Assembly: GCF_900105455.1 (NCBI RefSeq)
Contig: NZ_FNSF01000006.1
Coordinates: 28,727-92,726 of the forward strand
Source: Tenacibaculum sp. MAR_2009_124
GTDB lineage: Bacteria > Bacteroidota > Bacteroidia > Flavobacteriales > Flavobacteriaceae
Direction of reading: 5' to 3'
Length of the DNA: 64,000 nucleotides
Shown: positions 50,656 to 60,646 of the stretch, in pieces
Numbering within the stretch: position 1 is the stretch's first letter
How the letters are laid out: every line of letters begins with the position of its first letter
The notes under the pieces: generated by a model
The model's input: the letters and a program-made list of their open reading frames with translations, nothing else
The model's database searches: none
What the model was told of the DNA's origin: nothing
Program-made: the position numbers and the translations under genes

Positions 50656-50824
50656 GATACTTTTGGTTTTTAAAAATTAGTTTTTAAAATAGGATATGTT
50701 CTAACAGTTTTTATACTGTTGATTCTATACAACAACGGTACTTTTTTATCCAAGAGGATAAAGTTTATAATTATTTTAAAGCTTCCGAAAATTTTAAATT
50801 TCATAGAGAATGATTTAGAATTAT

Positions 50825-50906
50825 TGTATATTTGTTTTTGTATAAATATTTATTTTTTGAGAGTGTCAGAAAATAAGTAAGGGGCTGTTTTCAGCCCCAT
50901 TTTTTT
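50825..50906 (+). ncRNA. Candidate small RNA between PRTRC and backbone genes
   Basis: A perfect -7 element TATATTTG (50825-50832) points right. About 60 nt later a hairpin GGGGCT/AGCCCC (50881-50898) is followed by eight T. The predicted transcript is about 65 nt, has no ORF, and runs opposite to all neighbouring genes. It could regulate them or be the terminator of the leftward block only. Confidence 0.35.
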
Positions 50907-51688
50907 TATACGGGAATCGGGTTTGCTCTACCTGTTTCAAGGTTAATGAACTTACCATGTATTTGTAGCCTTTTATTTTTTAAAAGCTCGAAGATCATAT
51001 CACCGGCATTGGCAGTTAGTACGTCGTTTATAAAAAGGGATTGTTCGTTGAGTTTATCTCTATAAGAGCATCCAGCACCTTGTATTTGCTCGGTATCAAA
51101 CTCTTGAAGGTTTGGAAAAAGTTCTACAATATTTTTCAATTTATCAATTACTTGAAGATCGGTATTAATGAGTTGTTCTTTGGGGTCTTGGATCACTGTA
51201 CCGAGAATAAACTGACCTATTTTTTTCCCATTTCCAAAATCAAGCCAATAATAAGGGGTTCTATAGTCATTGTGGTAGGTTTCGTATTTAAGTCTTTCGG
51301 CTAGTTTAATTCTAAACTCGGCATTATCTACACAAGTGATAATGATATTAGAAAGAATTTGATCGTTTTGACAGTTTACTTTTTTGTTTTCGCCTTTCCA
51401 TTGAAGAGAAAAGGCGTGATTTACTTTAGTTACGGCTCTCACGGATTTCACTGCTCCAACGTCGCAGGGGGTAAATAATTGTCTTCCTACATTATAGCTT
51501 TCTACGGTATCATCATCAAAACTATGTACATGAATACCAGGATGTCCTAATTGTCTAAGTGCGTAGTCAATCCTAGCAAGTCTTGGTAACATTAAAGAGC
51601 CAGTTCCTCCCATACCAATAATACTAATGGTAATAGGGTGGGTCGGATTATAAAAGTAATTCGGTGCAATATGGATTCTAGTTTTCAT
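50906..51688 (-). CDS. PRTRC system ThiF-family protein
   Basis: 260 residues. The nucleotide-binding motif GMGGTG (residues 25-30) and the context NVGRQLFTP, IITCVDNAEFR fit ThiF/E1-like enzymes, and the length matches the PRTRC ThiF protein. It follows protein B with an 11-nt overlap. ThiF-type enzymes adenylate C-terminal glycines; the substrate in PRTRC systems is unknown. Confidence 0.85.
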   Translation of the reverse strand: MKTRIHIAPNYFYNPTHPITISIIGMGGTGSLMLPRLARIDYALRQLGHPGIHVHSFDDDTVESYNVGRQLFTPCDVGAVKSVRAVTKVNHAFSLQWKGENKKVNCQNDQILSNIIITCVDNAEFRIKLAERLKYETYHNDYRTPYYWLDFGNGKKIGQFILGTVIQDPKEQLINTDLQVIDKLKNIVELFPNLQEFDTEQIQGAGCSYRDKLNEQSLFINDVLTANAGDMIFELLKNKRLQIHGKFINLETGRANPIPV

Positions 51689-52373
51689 AAATATGGTGGA
51701 TTTTAAAAGGGCTTTCTACTAATAGTTGTTCGTTAAATTTCTTTTTATTTTCATGCTCTTTATAGGCAAGTACTACGTTTTTGTTAAGCATATTACTATT
51801 ATGGATATGAGTAAACATTGAGCAAAAGAATTGATTCTCTATAAACTGCATGATTTCTTCATAATGCTCAAAATTTTGATAGTTAAGCGAGGTGTCTCCC
51901 ATACAAACATTACCATTGTTATCTACATTTAAAAAAGGGGAAAAGTAGACTTGAGTATTTTCGTTTATAGGGTCGTTACTTTTAATAGCAAATACGGAAA
52001 TTGTTTTTCCTATTAATCGAAAGATCAGTTTTGGAATAGGATAAGACTTTGATTTGATATCGGTGTCTTCTGCAAAGTATAATTTTTTAACTTTTGGATT
52101 GCAAATCCAAGTAAGCTCTAAATTTACTTTCATATTAAAGTGAAGTACGTTTCTAGGGATAATTCCTTTAAAACTATAAGGTTGTAATTCTGCTTTTAAA
52201 GCTCCAAATATACCATTAGCAGTTTCTTTGGTTAATGGTTCTCCTGACGATAGTTTATCTTTTTGTATGGTATGATAAGTTACAAGGTTATTCTGTTTAT
52301 CACTTATATATCCAATAATGGCAAATGTGGGAATTAAATTATCTCTTTCTCTGATGTTAGATAGTGCGAACAT
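51678..52373 (-). CDS. PRTRC system protein B
   Basis: 231 residues. The parts SSGEPLTKETANGIF (near residue 45) and NNGNVCMGDTSLNYQNFEHY (near 155) and the position next to the ThiF gene match PRTRC protein B. The start shares a base with the stop of the next gene upstream (52373). Function unknown. Confidence 0.78.
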   Translation of the reverse strand: MFALSNIRERDNLIPTFAIIGYISDKQNNLVTYHTIQKDKLSSGEPLTKETANGIFGALKAELQPYSFKGIIPRNVLHFNMKVNLELTWICNPKVKKLYFAEDTDIKSKSYPIPKLIFRLIGKTISVFAIKSNDPINENTQVYFSPFLNVDNNGNVCMGDTSLNYQNFEHYEEIMQFIENQFFCSMFTHIHNSNMLNKNVVLAYKEHENKKKFNEQLLVESPFKIHHIYEN

Positions 52374-53434
52374 TATATTGTTTTATTAAATTCTAAAATG
52401 AAATTATTGGTACTCTCTATATGGTGTTTGATTTTATAATCAAAGTCATTAAAGGAGTCTATTTTGGCTAGAGCGATAATATGAGGAGCTGTGCTATATT
52501 GATTTTCTCTAGCAATGGTATTCATATGATCAAGATATTCTTGAGCAAAAGAGCTATCGGGATGATCTGCCACAAAATAGCTATCATATAAATGAGTTTC
52601 GGAAAGGCATCCTTCCTCATTAGTTACTTGATAAACAGCTTCAAAATTGATGGAAGTACTATTTAACAATAATTTCTTTATTTTTTTGTACTGATGTTTT
52701 CTCGGTTTGTATTTCAATAATTCTTCGTACCAGTTTTTGTGTGGAGTTATATGATATATTCTTTCATAATCTTCTAAAAAACTCAGTGATTCATTAGATA
52801 TGAACTCCTTATTACTTTCTTGAGCCTCTTCCATAAAACCATATTCTATGTCATACATATATTCTAAGATTGAATGAATCCAATAAGATTCTTCGCTTTC
52901 AAAAATATTTTTAAACGGTAAAGATTTGATAAAGTTTATCAGTATAATAAAGAGTTTCTTATTGTTTTTTTTGAGTTTGAAAATATTTTTAGTTCTAAAA
53001 GAATAGACCATATCATTCTGACCGCATTGTTTTAATAGGGCAATGACTATGGTTTTATCTTCTTCTTGACAGATTTGGATATTATCAACGCCAAGATCTT
53101 CTCTTAGGTAATTTACTGCTTTAAGTATCAGATCCAGTAGGGTTTGATTTTCGGGATTGAACTCCCATTGCCACACCCTACTATCATAATGTGCTACTGC
53201 ATTGACAAGGCACATAGCGATCTGACGTAGTTGTTTCACAGAGTATTCCTTTAAAAATTCGGGGGAAATAATAGGGGAAATTTCTATGTTAGAAATATTG
53301 AATTGTCTAAGGCTATCGGCGTGGTTCTCTGTGTTCCTAGGTGCAAGAAGTCTTGCTTTATTGCTTTGGTGAAGTTCTTGTGAAACTCCGTTAGTTCTTG
53401 GTCTGTTTTGTATGGTATTTTCTTGGGTTTGCAT
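52373..53434 (-). CDS. Hypothetical protein of the PRTRC block
   Basis: 353 residues. It has a proline- and asparagine-rich N-terminus (about 40 residues), then a helical domain (KQLRQIAMCLVNAVAHYDSR, LLDLILKAVNYLREDLG) and a long C-terminal part. It is inserted between protein B and the small C/E proteins, where other PRTRC loci carry unrelated genes. Not recognised. Confidence 0.55.
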   Translation of the reverse strand: MQTQENTIQNRPRTNGVSQELHQSNKARLLAPRNTENHADSLRQFNISNIEISPIISPEFLKEYSVKQLRQIAMCLVNAVAHYDSRVWQWEFNPENQTLLDLILKAVNYLREDLGVDNIQICQEEDKTIVIALLKQCGQNDMVYSFRTKNIFKLKKNNKKLFIILINFIKSLPFKNIFESEESYWIHSILEYMYDIEYGFMEEAQESNKEFISNESLSFLEDYERIYHITPHKNWYEELLKYKPRKHQYKKIKKLLLNSTSINFEAVYQVTNEEGCLSETHLYDSYFVADHPDSSFAQEYLDHMNTIARENQYSTAPHIIALAKIDSFNDFDYKIKHHIESTNNFILEFNKTI

Positions 53435-53440
53435 GTTGCT

Positions 53441-53929
53441 TTACGAATAAATTCTTTGGTTTTCATGGTTTAAGTATTCTTTAAGGAAGCTATCGACAAT
53501 TTCGAAGCTATTTTTATGGCTGTTGTTGGGGCAACGAAAGAACTGGCTATACTTTTTAGATTTTGTCATTTTCGCTAGTGTAATACATCTTATTATTAAG
53601 ATGTTGGAGTCTTTCAGATCATTAGAGGTACAGAAATTTATACTTTCACCGTATCCGTACCCTTTGAATTGCAGCTCATCGGAAAGGGTTTTCCACGTAG
53701 CTTTTCTAAGTTTGGCTACACTCCAATGTTTTGGTGCTGTCAGTGGATTTTCTTTCATGTTATCCAGTTCCCATTGTAGGTACTGTATGTTATTGATAAT
53801 TGGTATTTCGAAATTATCCACCTTTACTTTAGGCGCTTGAAACTCATTGATAAAAGCTGTATTAATAAGCTCAATGGTTTGTTCGTTTTGATATTGCTCT
53901 TTCAGGCAAGCTTTATAGAACCTACTCAT
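53441..53929 (-). CDS. Hypothetical protein of the PRTRC block
   Basis: 162 residues from MSRFYKACLKEQYQNEQTIE. An upstream in-frame ATG at 53950 would overlap the previous gene. It contains WSVAKLRKATWKTLSDELQF and a helical C-terminus. Not recognised; position suggests membership in the same cassette. Confidence 0.55.
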   Translation of the reverse strand: MSRFYKACLKEQYQNEQTIELINTAFINEFQAPKVKVDNFEIPIINNIQYLQWELDNMKENPLTAPKHWSVAKLRKATWKTLSDELQFKGYGYGESINFCTSNDLKDSNILIIRCITLAKMTKSKKYSQFFRCPNNSHKNSFEIVDSFLKEYLNHENQRIYS

Positions 53930-53933
53930 ATTA

Positions 53934-54188
53934 TTATCTTTTAAGTTCAAATAGTTCGTTGGTGCATGGTACTACTTTAATACCATCATATAGAAAGACA
54001 TCTATTTTCTGAGCTCCTACTTTTTTGGCTTGTTTATAGAAGTCATCGTAGTTATATTGAATAGAGGCGTTATCATAGGAGTTAATCCCGATAGAGACAA
54101 GCTCAAGTCTTAATTCTTTATTACGTTCTTGTTTATTGAGTTGTCTAAAAGGTTGAAATTCTAGACCATTGTACTTAAATTTTTTCAT
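53934..54188 (-). CDS. Small hypothetical protein of the PRTRC block
   Basis: 84 residues (MKKFKYNGLEFQPFRQLNKQ), basic at the start and with a possible alpha/beta domain. It precedes the gene at 53441 with a 4-nt gap. Not recognised. Confidence 0.55.
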   Translation of the reverse strand: MKKFKYNGLEFQPFRQLNKQERNKELRLELVSIGINSYDNASIQYNYDDFYKQAKKVGAQKIDVFLYDGIKVVPCTNELFELKR

Positions 54189-54256
54189 GACGTTATATTT
54201 TTTTAAAGAGGGGGAAGTCCCTTACCTCTTCCCCTCTCAGTATATACAGGAACTAG

Positions 54257-54472
54257 CTATCCTTTAGTTCCTGCAATGGTTCTAAACTCTATTTTATTCT
54301 CCCCATCCACAAAACCAAGGTCTACTATTTTGGCTGTTGTCAGCTCTGGGTAAAGATTTGAAAAGTGGTTTAAGATATCTTCATTGGATAGTGTTGGATT
54401 GATATCATCTAGGGTTATTTTTTCGCTTCCATTTACAAAACAGAAGTTTCTTTTGATTTGATCTATTTTCAT
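54257..54472 (-). CDS. PRTRC system protein C
   Basis: 71 residues. The length and the pattern (FCFVNGSEKITLDDINPTLS, then DILNHFSNLYPELTTAKIVD) match the small PRTRC protein C, an ubiquitin-like or small protein found beside protein E. The ThiF gene could act on it, but its C-terminus (TIAGTKG) ends in glycine, which is notable for an E1-like substrate; this is an inference. Confidence 0.8.
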   Translation of the reverse strand: MKIDQIKRNFCFVNGSEKITLDDINPTLSNEDILNHFSNLYPELTTAKIVDLGFVDGENKIEFRTIAGTKG

Positions 54473-54474
54473 AA

Positions 54475-54963
54475 CTATTCACTAAAAAGAGAGGGTTTGT
54501 TATACTTTTTCATGGTCTCTATGATATCGAGAGCCTTTTTATTCTTAGGGTCAATGTCTAGGACTTTTTGTGCTAGATTGATTGCCTTTTGGTGATCTTT
54601 AAGAGCATTAAATTCTTTATGGTCTGTACATTCAGTAAGAGCGAGAATTGTTTTTTTGATTTTCTCCTTTTTATCTTTATTGTATTGAGAATTTTTTTGA
54701 GCTTGTTCTAGATTTTTTTCATATTCTTCTATATTGGAGATTATTTCAGATGTTTTCTCCATTGGTTGTTGAATGATATCAAAGAATTTTTGATCTAGTT
54801 CTTCTGCTGATGCAGTAAGGGTCAATTGCTTGATTTTGGTAATGGCTTTATCCTGAGCATTTACCTTTGGCAGTACCGACACAGAAACGATTTTGTCGGT
54901 ACTTATAGTGATTGCCAAGGTAACTTGCTTCACATTGAGTGTTGCGAGTTTTTGAAAAAACAT
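54475..54963 (-). CDS. PRTRC system protein E
   Basis: 162 residues. The N-terminus (MFFQKLATLNVKQVTLAITI, then STDKIVSVSVLP and LTASAEELDQKFFDII) is typical of PRTRC protein E. The C-terminal part is helical and charged (about residues 75-150). It overlaps or abuts protein C (2-nt gap). Function unknown. Confidence 0.85.
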   Translation of the reverse strand: MFFQKLATLNVKQVTLAITISTDKIVSVSVLPKVNAQDKAITKIKQLTLTASAEELDQKFFDIIQQPMEKTSEIISNIEEYEKNLEQAQKNSQYNKDKKEKIKKTILALTECTDHKEFNALKDHQKAINLAQKVLDIDPKNKKALDIIETMKKYNKPSLFSE

Positions 54964-54982
54964 AATACTTAAACTTAAAAAA

Positions 54983-55384
54983 TTAAAAAAGTGGGGTATA
55001 GATATTATCTTGATAACCTTCGGTTACTTCTACGAAATTGATCATTCGTTTAATAGTTTCAGTAAGATTTACGGCATTTTCCAGCACGTATTTTTTGACT
55101 TCTTCTTTGGAGTTTCCTAATAAGTTCAGGCGTGCATTTCCGATAAACTGATTGGTTTCGGTATCGGCTTTAATGGGGAGTTCCCAACCGACAAAAAGTA
55201 GATTTTGTGGGTCATTTATAAGGTAGACCTTTTTACGTTTGCCTTTAATCTTTCCGTAGTAGCCTTTTTCATTGTGTCCGTGTATGGTTGATTCGGTTTT
55301 ACAAGTTATTGCCATAGCTTCGCCGACAGTAAAAAGGGTAATTTTCGTGCCTTTTTTCAGGCTTTGAGAGTTTAGATTTTCCAT
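54983..55384 (-). CDS. Hypothetical protein of the PRTRC block
   Basis: 133 residues (MENLNSQSLKKGTKITLFTV), with a beta-rich N-terminal half (KGYYGKIKGKRKKVYLINDP) and a helical end. It lies directly upstream of protein E on the minus strand. Not recognised. Confidence 0.55.
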   Translation of the reverse strand: MENLNSQSLKKGTKITLFTVGEAMAITCKTESTIHGHNEKGYYGKIKGKRKKVYLINDPQNLLFVGWELPIKADTETNQFIGNARLNLLGNSKEEVKKYVLENAVNLTETIKRMINFVEVTEGYQDNIYTPLF

Positions 55385-55486
55385 AATTAGTGAGATTTAG
55401 AATATTCTTATATATATATATAAAGATACGAACAAACCTTTGTTTTTCTTGGAAAAACAAGGGTAAAACCCACCTTACTCTTCTTT

Positions 55487-55638
55487 TCCCTAACCATAAA
55501 AAGTGTTGGATTTAGTTAGGGCTAGCGTTCTTGATTGTAGAGATATTAAAAGCCTTTGCTTTGTAAATTTTTGTTAGGAGGAAAAGCGACTTTAGAAGCT
55601 CTTTCTTTTGTTACAAAATCCAATGGCAAAGGCTTTTT
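55487..55638. other. Long-range stem element in a gene-free gap
   Basis: TTCCCTAACCATAAAAA (55487-55503) is followed by AAAAGCCTTTGC (55548-55559) and its perfect complement GCAAAGGCTTTT (55626-55637), with 66 nt between. The same order of motif and long stem is found at 43288-43430. A third TTCCCTAACCAT is at 47270. Probably structured RNA or terminator; role unknown. Confidence 0.4.
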
Positions 55639-55667
55639 ATATAAGCGTAAAGCAAGGTGAAACGTCT

Positions 55668-58600
55668 TTATAAAACAGGTCCTTTATTTGATTGTTTTTC
55701 TTTGTTTTTGTTTTTCTTTTTTATTTGATCATTTTTAGAATCTTCACTAGGAGTGTTTTCTTCTTGAATTTTATCTAACTTTTTATTGATCTGTGCTATT
55801 CTGCTTTCGATGCTATGTATTTGATCTTGTTTTTGAAAATCGGTATCTATGATAATTTGGTTTCCTTTAATTTCTTTTTTTGTCTTTTCTACTAACTCTT
55901 TATACTCTTTGAGTAATGGAGTTACTTTTAAAAGAGCATTTTTAATATACATTGCAACATCTTTTTCATTTTTATTAAGTTGTCTTTTGCCATATCCATA
56001 GGTGTTTTCACTATTAGTTCTTACTAGAATGTTTCCGTGAGAATAGAATAAAGTTGCTTTATAAAAAGTAGCAATATCAAATTCCTGTTGCTTTTGAGAT
56101 TTTTCTTGACAGTATTCAATAATATGTTTTCCGAGTACTTTAGGTTTCATAAAATTTTTTCCATTGATAAGAATAATGTTTTGGTAATAGTTTGAGTCTT
56201 CCAATATGGTTTGAGGGAAATCTTTATGGTCTATTTGAAGATTTTTTTCTATGTCTTGATAATTCTTGAAACGTTCCTTTTGGCGATATTGGGCAAACTT
56301 TGCGCTCTGATGATTTTTTTTAAATACTTCTTTTTCAATTTTTAAAGACTCCAGTTCTTTTTTAAGATTTTCTTTTTCTAAAAAAAGAGGGCTATCGTGT
56401 GCCAGGGCTAATAAGGAGTTATAGTCCATTTCACCTTTATCATCGATAGGACCTAAATCAATAGAATTAAGTTTAATAGAACCGTTGACTAGTTGGCTAA
56501 TAAAACGGGCTTTGGTATTTACATGGTTTAACATGACAGCATCGGAAGTGTTTTTGGTTATATAGAAATTGACTTTTACTTGGTTATTATAATGAGATTT
56601 GGCAAAAACATTATCTGGTCTTGCTCCTCTACCGTTTCTCTGATCTATTTTAGAGGGGTCAAAAGGAATATCTACATGATGAATATGAATAAGTCTATTT
56701 TGAAAATTTGTTCCAGTACCTAGTTTATCGGTTGAACCGATAACAATACGATAAATACCTGCATTTAAATCTTTAAAGCACTGTTCTCTTTGAAGGTCAT
56801 TTTTAAAGTCATGAATAAAAATGATTTCATTAGGATTAATTTTGTGTTTATCAATTAAAGTATTTTTAATATGATCATAGACATTAAAACTATCCTTGGG
56901 AGTTCCTATATCAGAGAATATGGCTTGTACTCCTTTAAATTCGTTCGTTTCATAGTAAGTATTGGCAACATGCTCTGAGATAATTGATAGTTTATTATTT
57001 TCATTTTCTATAAGGTCTTGGTTAAGTAATCGTACATCAATAGAAGAATACCTCATGTGATGGAGTGCTATTAAAGATACTGCTGATAGTTGATCTTTAT
57101 CATAATTTTTATTGGTATATATTAATTTACTATCACCTGTATTGATAAAGTCTCTAATATTTTCAAAATAGTTGTTTTGAAGTTTTGTAGGTTTAATTTG
57201 AATGGCCTCGACAACGATTTGAGGCTTGTCTACTTTATGAGTAGTTGAATTGACAATAATAGAGACTTGTCTATAAAGAGAGGCAAGGAGGCGTAATTTT
57301 TTAAATTCTCTAAAACGCTCTTTTACTTTAAAATCACCATTAATAGTAGGTTCAAATTCATAGGTTTTATTGGCAAACATTTGAGCCCATTGATCAAAAG
57401 ATTCTATGTTGAGTTGTTTAAGTTTTTCAGGAATTAGGTATTTAAAAATTACATAAGCTTCAGTGATAGAGTTTTTAATTGGTGTACCAGAAAAAAAAGA
57501 GGCTTGATAATCTTTACCTGATATTTTTTGAAGTGTTCGAAGTGATGCTAATAGATTCTTACTTCTTTCAGATCCAGAGGAGGTATTTAAACCACCAACA
57601 CGGTTGTGTCTAGTGGTATACATTAAGTTTTTGAATTTATGGTATTCATCCACCATAATATGATTGATTTTCATACTTTCAAAATCCAGTGTATTGTCTT
57701 TTTTAAATTCTAGTTTAGCATAAATTTCTTTTAATTCAACGGTTAAATTTTGTTTTCTTCGTTCTAGGCCGTGTAAGGTCGCTTTATGTATTTTAAATGA
57801 ATTATTATGAATTACTGAAAGGTCTTTTTCCAAGTGATTTAATTCATTTTGAATAATTTCAACAATGGTATGAACAGATTGGGGGATCTGTTTAAAAGTT
57901 TCATGACTCATCAATATAATATCATAATCATTGTGAGCAATGTTTGCAAAAGCGATTTCTCGTTTAGTTTTGGTTTTTGCGTTTTTGTCATCTAGTACGA
58001 AAAGATTGGCATTAGGAAAAGCGTTTCTAAAGTTAGATTCTAGCTGTTTTAACGTGGGTTTTAAACCAACAATAAGTGTTTTTTTAGAAATCCCTAACTC
58101 TTTTAATTTCATTGCGGAAATAGCCATAGAAAGCGTTTTTCCGAAGCCTACTTCTTTATGAACTAAGAGTCCTTCATTTTGTAAGATACCGGCGGTAGTG
58201 TTGAGTTGATAATTATAAGGGGTAAAGTGTTCAAGACCTTTAAAGGTTAGATGTTTTCCATCATATACAGGATTGAGATGAGCTTCATATTTATTATAGA
58301 AAATCGTTTCTATTTTATCTTTGATTGTTGGATTGTCTAATACGTATTGTTTGAATTCTTTGTAGAGTAGTTCAAATTTAATTTTGAACTCGGTCATTTT
58401 AACCTTATCTGTTTTCTTATTGTCTTTATCCCCTTTAGTTACATAAGGTATAGATTGGTTAAGAGCAGCTGCGAGTACTTTTTCAAAATCGTAATAAATG
58501 TTTTGAGTTTGAATGGTAAATCTTTTGGTAAGATCGAAATCTAATGACTCAACTCTGACCATATATTTTGAACTACTTTGATTAAATCGAATGACAACCT

Positions 58601-60548
58601 GAGTAAAGTATTTATATTCAATAAAATCTTCAACCATATCATAGGGCATCCATGATTCGTGAAGCTTAATATCCATGTCTTCAAAAGAAGTTATGGGTGG
58701 TTTAACCTCTTCGAGTTTAGCAATGGTTTTATCTAAGTAGGATTTGTCTATATAATCTTTGTATTTTCCAAAATCCCCATTTTTATAGAGATCTATTTTT
58801 TGATAGATCAAACCGCTGAAGAATTCTTGTGAAGTAACGATATTCACTTTTTGGTTCTTTTGAAAATCGAAGTAGAAAAGTTGCTCCGAAATTCCTTGTT
58901 CTATAATTTGTTTTTGAGGTATATTTAAAAGAGATGAAATTTCTTTGATATCTAATCTATTGTATTTATTTAAACTATAAAAAATAGCATCGTTGAGAGA
59001 ATCAATTTTTACTTCAGATTCCTTGATTCTTTGACTTGATGAGAAGATATCGGATTTGATATATTGTTTTTGTTCTAGTTTTTCAAGACCTAGAATAAGT
59101 GGAGCTTGTCTATCAAGAGCTACAAAATGTCTATTTCTTTTTTCATTAAGAGCACCGTATTGAAAGAAAAACAAATCGTAATCATAATTAAGTTCTTTTT
59201 GTATGGAGTTAAAAGTCTCTATTTTTGATTCATTGATAAGATCTATATAACGATCTCTGATGTGAATAATTTTAGATAATTTATCAAATTCAAGGGGGTT
59301 TGTTTTAATGTAATCAAGAGTTTTTGAAGCTGATATTTTAGCAATTTTATTTTGATCAACGATAATATTGCCAGGTTGTAATTCGCCTCTATATAGAACA
59401 GCACTTGGCAAGTTAGTTTCTACTGCTACTTCTTGGTTTTCTAGGGTTTCTTGAGATTTAAGAGAAAGGTTAAAGTCTATGCTTTTAAAATTTAGAAATT
59501 GATCAAAACTATGGCTTAGGTAATGTTCAATACTATTGTTAAAAGAGTCGATAGTATAATCCTTATTATGATAAAGTCCGCCTTCTATGATTTCACCAAG
59601 TACATTCTCTGGATATTCCTTAAAATAGGCACTATAGGAGACTTTATTGTCTCCAACATTAATGGCTTTAGTATCAATAAAGAGTTGGTTTAAATCCTTT
59701 TGTTCTTTAGTGGTAATAAGTCCTTGATTATTTTGAAAAAAAAGGAGATCTGTTACAACTTTAGTGTTTTCCTTTTCAAAGGTATCATTTGGAAGTCTGA
59801 AACCTCCAATAAAATTGGATTGGTTAATAATTTGTTGTCTAATTTTTTGGTTTTTCTCTCTATCCAATAGATTTTTAGTAGTAATAATAACGGCAATTCC
59901 TTTGGGGTTTAATAGTGTATTGATTTTAAATGAGAAATAGCCATGTAGGCTTTTTTTAATTACGTAATCGTCTTCATAATGTGATATGGAAGGGTCAAAA
60001 ACGGATGCACTACCGAAAGGTATATTAGAAATTATCAGATCATAGGTTTTAGGTGCATCGGTATTGGCGTGTACTTCAAAAGGAATTCCATAGAGAGTAA
60101 CGTTTTTATTGTTTTGAAAATTGTGAGAGAATATAGAGGAGGTGATAACATCTTTTTCAAAGGCAGTGTATTTAGCTTGAGGAAAAACTTTGAGAAGAGA
60201 TTTTACAAAAGCACCGTTTCCTGCGGCAGGTTCTAATATGGTTTTAGGAAGAAAGGTATTGTTTTTATTTAAAAAGTTCACAATAAGATCGACCAGTGGA
60301 TCGGGAGTAAAATAAGAAGTTAAAGAAGCTTGCTTTAGGCTACTTAAAACAGTTTGAGAATATTGTTCTCCGTAAAATTTATTTAGTGTTTGTTCGAGTA
60401 ATTGAAAGTCTTTTTCAGATTTAATAATATCAAATATTCGTCCGAAACCAGGGTTATTAATAAAAGTATTTTTAAAGTTATTACTATTATTTATAGCTTC
60501 AATAGTTTGAATGATGTACTGTAAGTACTTCTTTTTGGATAGCTTCAT
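55668..60548 (-). CDS. Giant DNA methylase/helicase fusion of conjugative plasmids
   Basis: 1,626 residues. N-terminal N6-adenine methylase: SAM motif EPAAGNGAF (residues 106-114) and catalytic NIPF (175-178, the [ND]PP[YF] motif). C-terminal superfamily 2 helicase: Walker A GFGKT near residue 800, DEYH near 965, SGTPIKN, and QRNGRGARP near 1303 (motif VI). Such huge methylase-helicases sit on many Bacteroidota plasmids and protect DNA from restriction or remodel incoming DNA. It is intact. A shared transcript with the PRTRC block is likely. Confidence 0.85.
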   Translation of the reverse strand: MKLSKKKYLQYIIQTIEAINNSNNFKNTFINNPGFGRIFDIIKSEKDFQLLEQTLNKFYGEQYSQTVLSSLKQASLTSYFTPDPLVDLIVNFLNKNNTFLPKTILEPAAGNGAFVKSLLKVFPQAKYTAFEKDVITSSIFSHNFQNNKNVTLYGIPFEVHANTDAPKTYDLIISNIPFGSASVFDPSISHYEDDYVIKKSLHGYFSFKINTLLNPKGIAVIITTKNLLDREKNQKIRQQIINQSNFIGGFRLPNDTFEKENTKVVTDLLFFQNNQGLITTKEQKDLNQLFIDTKAINVGDNKVSYSAYFKEYPENVLGEIIEGGLYHNKDYTIDSFNNSIEHYLSHSFDQFLNFKSIDFNLSLKSQETLENQEVAVETNLPSAVLYRGELQPGNIIVDQNKIAKISASKTLDYIKTNPLEFDKLSKIIHIRDRYIDLINESKIETFNSIQKELNYDYDLFFFQYGALNEKRNRHFVALDRQAPLILGLEKLEQKQYIKSDIFSSSQRIKESEVKIDSLNDAIFYSLNKYNRLDIKEISSLLNIPQKQIIEQGISEQLFYFDFQKNQKVNIVTSQEFFSGLIYQKIDLYKNGDFGKYKDYIDKSYLDKTIAKLEEVKPPITSFEDMDIKLHESWMPYDMVEDFIEYKYFTQVVIRFNQSSSKYMVRVESLDFDLTKRFTIQTQNIYYDFEKVLAAALNQSIPYVTKGDKDNKKTDKVKMTEFKIKFELLYKEFKQYVLDNPTIKDKIETIFYNKYEAHLNPVYDGKHLTFKGLEHFTPYNYQLNTTAGILQNEGLLVHKEVGFGKTLSMAISAMKLKELGISKKTLIVGLKPTLKQLESNFRNAFPNANLFVLDDKNAKTKTKREIAFANIAHNDYDIILMSHETFKQIPQSVHTIVEIIQNELNHLEKDLSVIHNNSFKIHKATLHGLERRKQNLTVELKEIYAKLEFKKDNTLDFESMKINHIMVDEYHKFKNLMYTTRHNRVGGLNTSSGSERSKNLLASLRTLQKISGKDYQASFFSGTPIKNSITEAYVIFKYLIPEKLKQLNIESFDQWAQMFANKTYEFEPTINGDFKVKERFREFKKLRLLASLYRQVSIIVNSTTHKVDKPQIVVEAIQIKPTKLQNNYFENIRDFINTGDSKLIYTNKNYDKDQLSAVSLIALHHMRYSSIDVRLLNQDLIENENNKLSIISEHVANTYYETNEFKGVQAIFSDIGTPKDSFNVYDHIKNTLIDKHKINPNEIIFIHDFKNDLQREQCFKDLNAGIYRIVIGSTDKLGTGTNFQNRLIHIHHVDIPFDPSKIDQRNGRGARPDNVFAKSHYNNQVKVNFYITKNTSDAVMLNHVNTKARFISQLVNGSIKLNSIDLGPIDDKGEMDYNSLLALAHDSPLFLEKENLKKELESLKIEKEVFKKNHQSAKFAQYRQKERFKNYQDIEKNLQIDHKDFPQTILEDSNYYQNIILINGKNFMKPKVLGKHIIEYCQEKSQKQQEFDIATFYKATLFYSHGNILVRTNSENTYGYGKRQLNKNEKDVAMYIKNALLKVTPLLKEYKELVEKTKKEIKGNQIIIDTDFQKQDQIHSIESRIAQINKKLDKIQEENTPSEDSKNDQIKKKNKNKEKQSNKGPVL

Positions 60549-60646
60549 AATTTTGAGATGAGATTTAGAATAATACTAAGTAAAACAGGGAAGGGATGCT
60601 GTTTTACTTAGTTAGTTTTAAAATATATTATTGAGTAATAAGGGAG

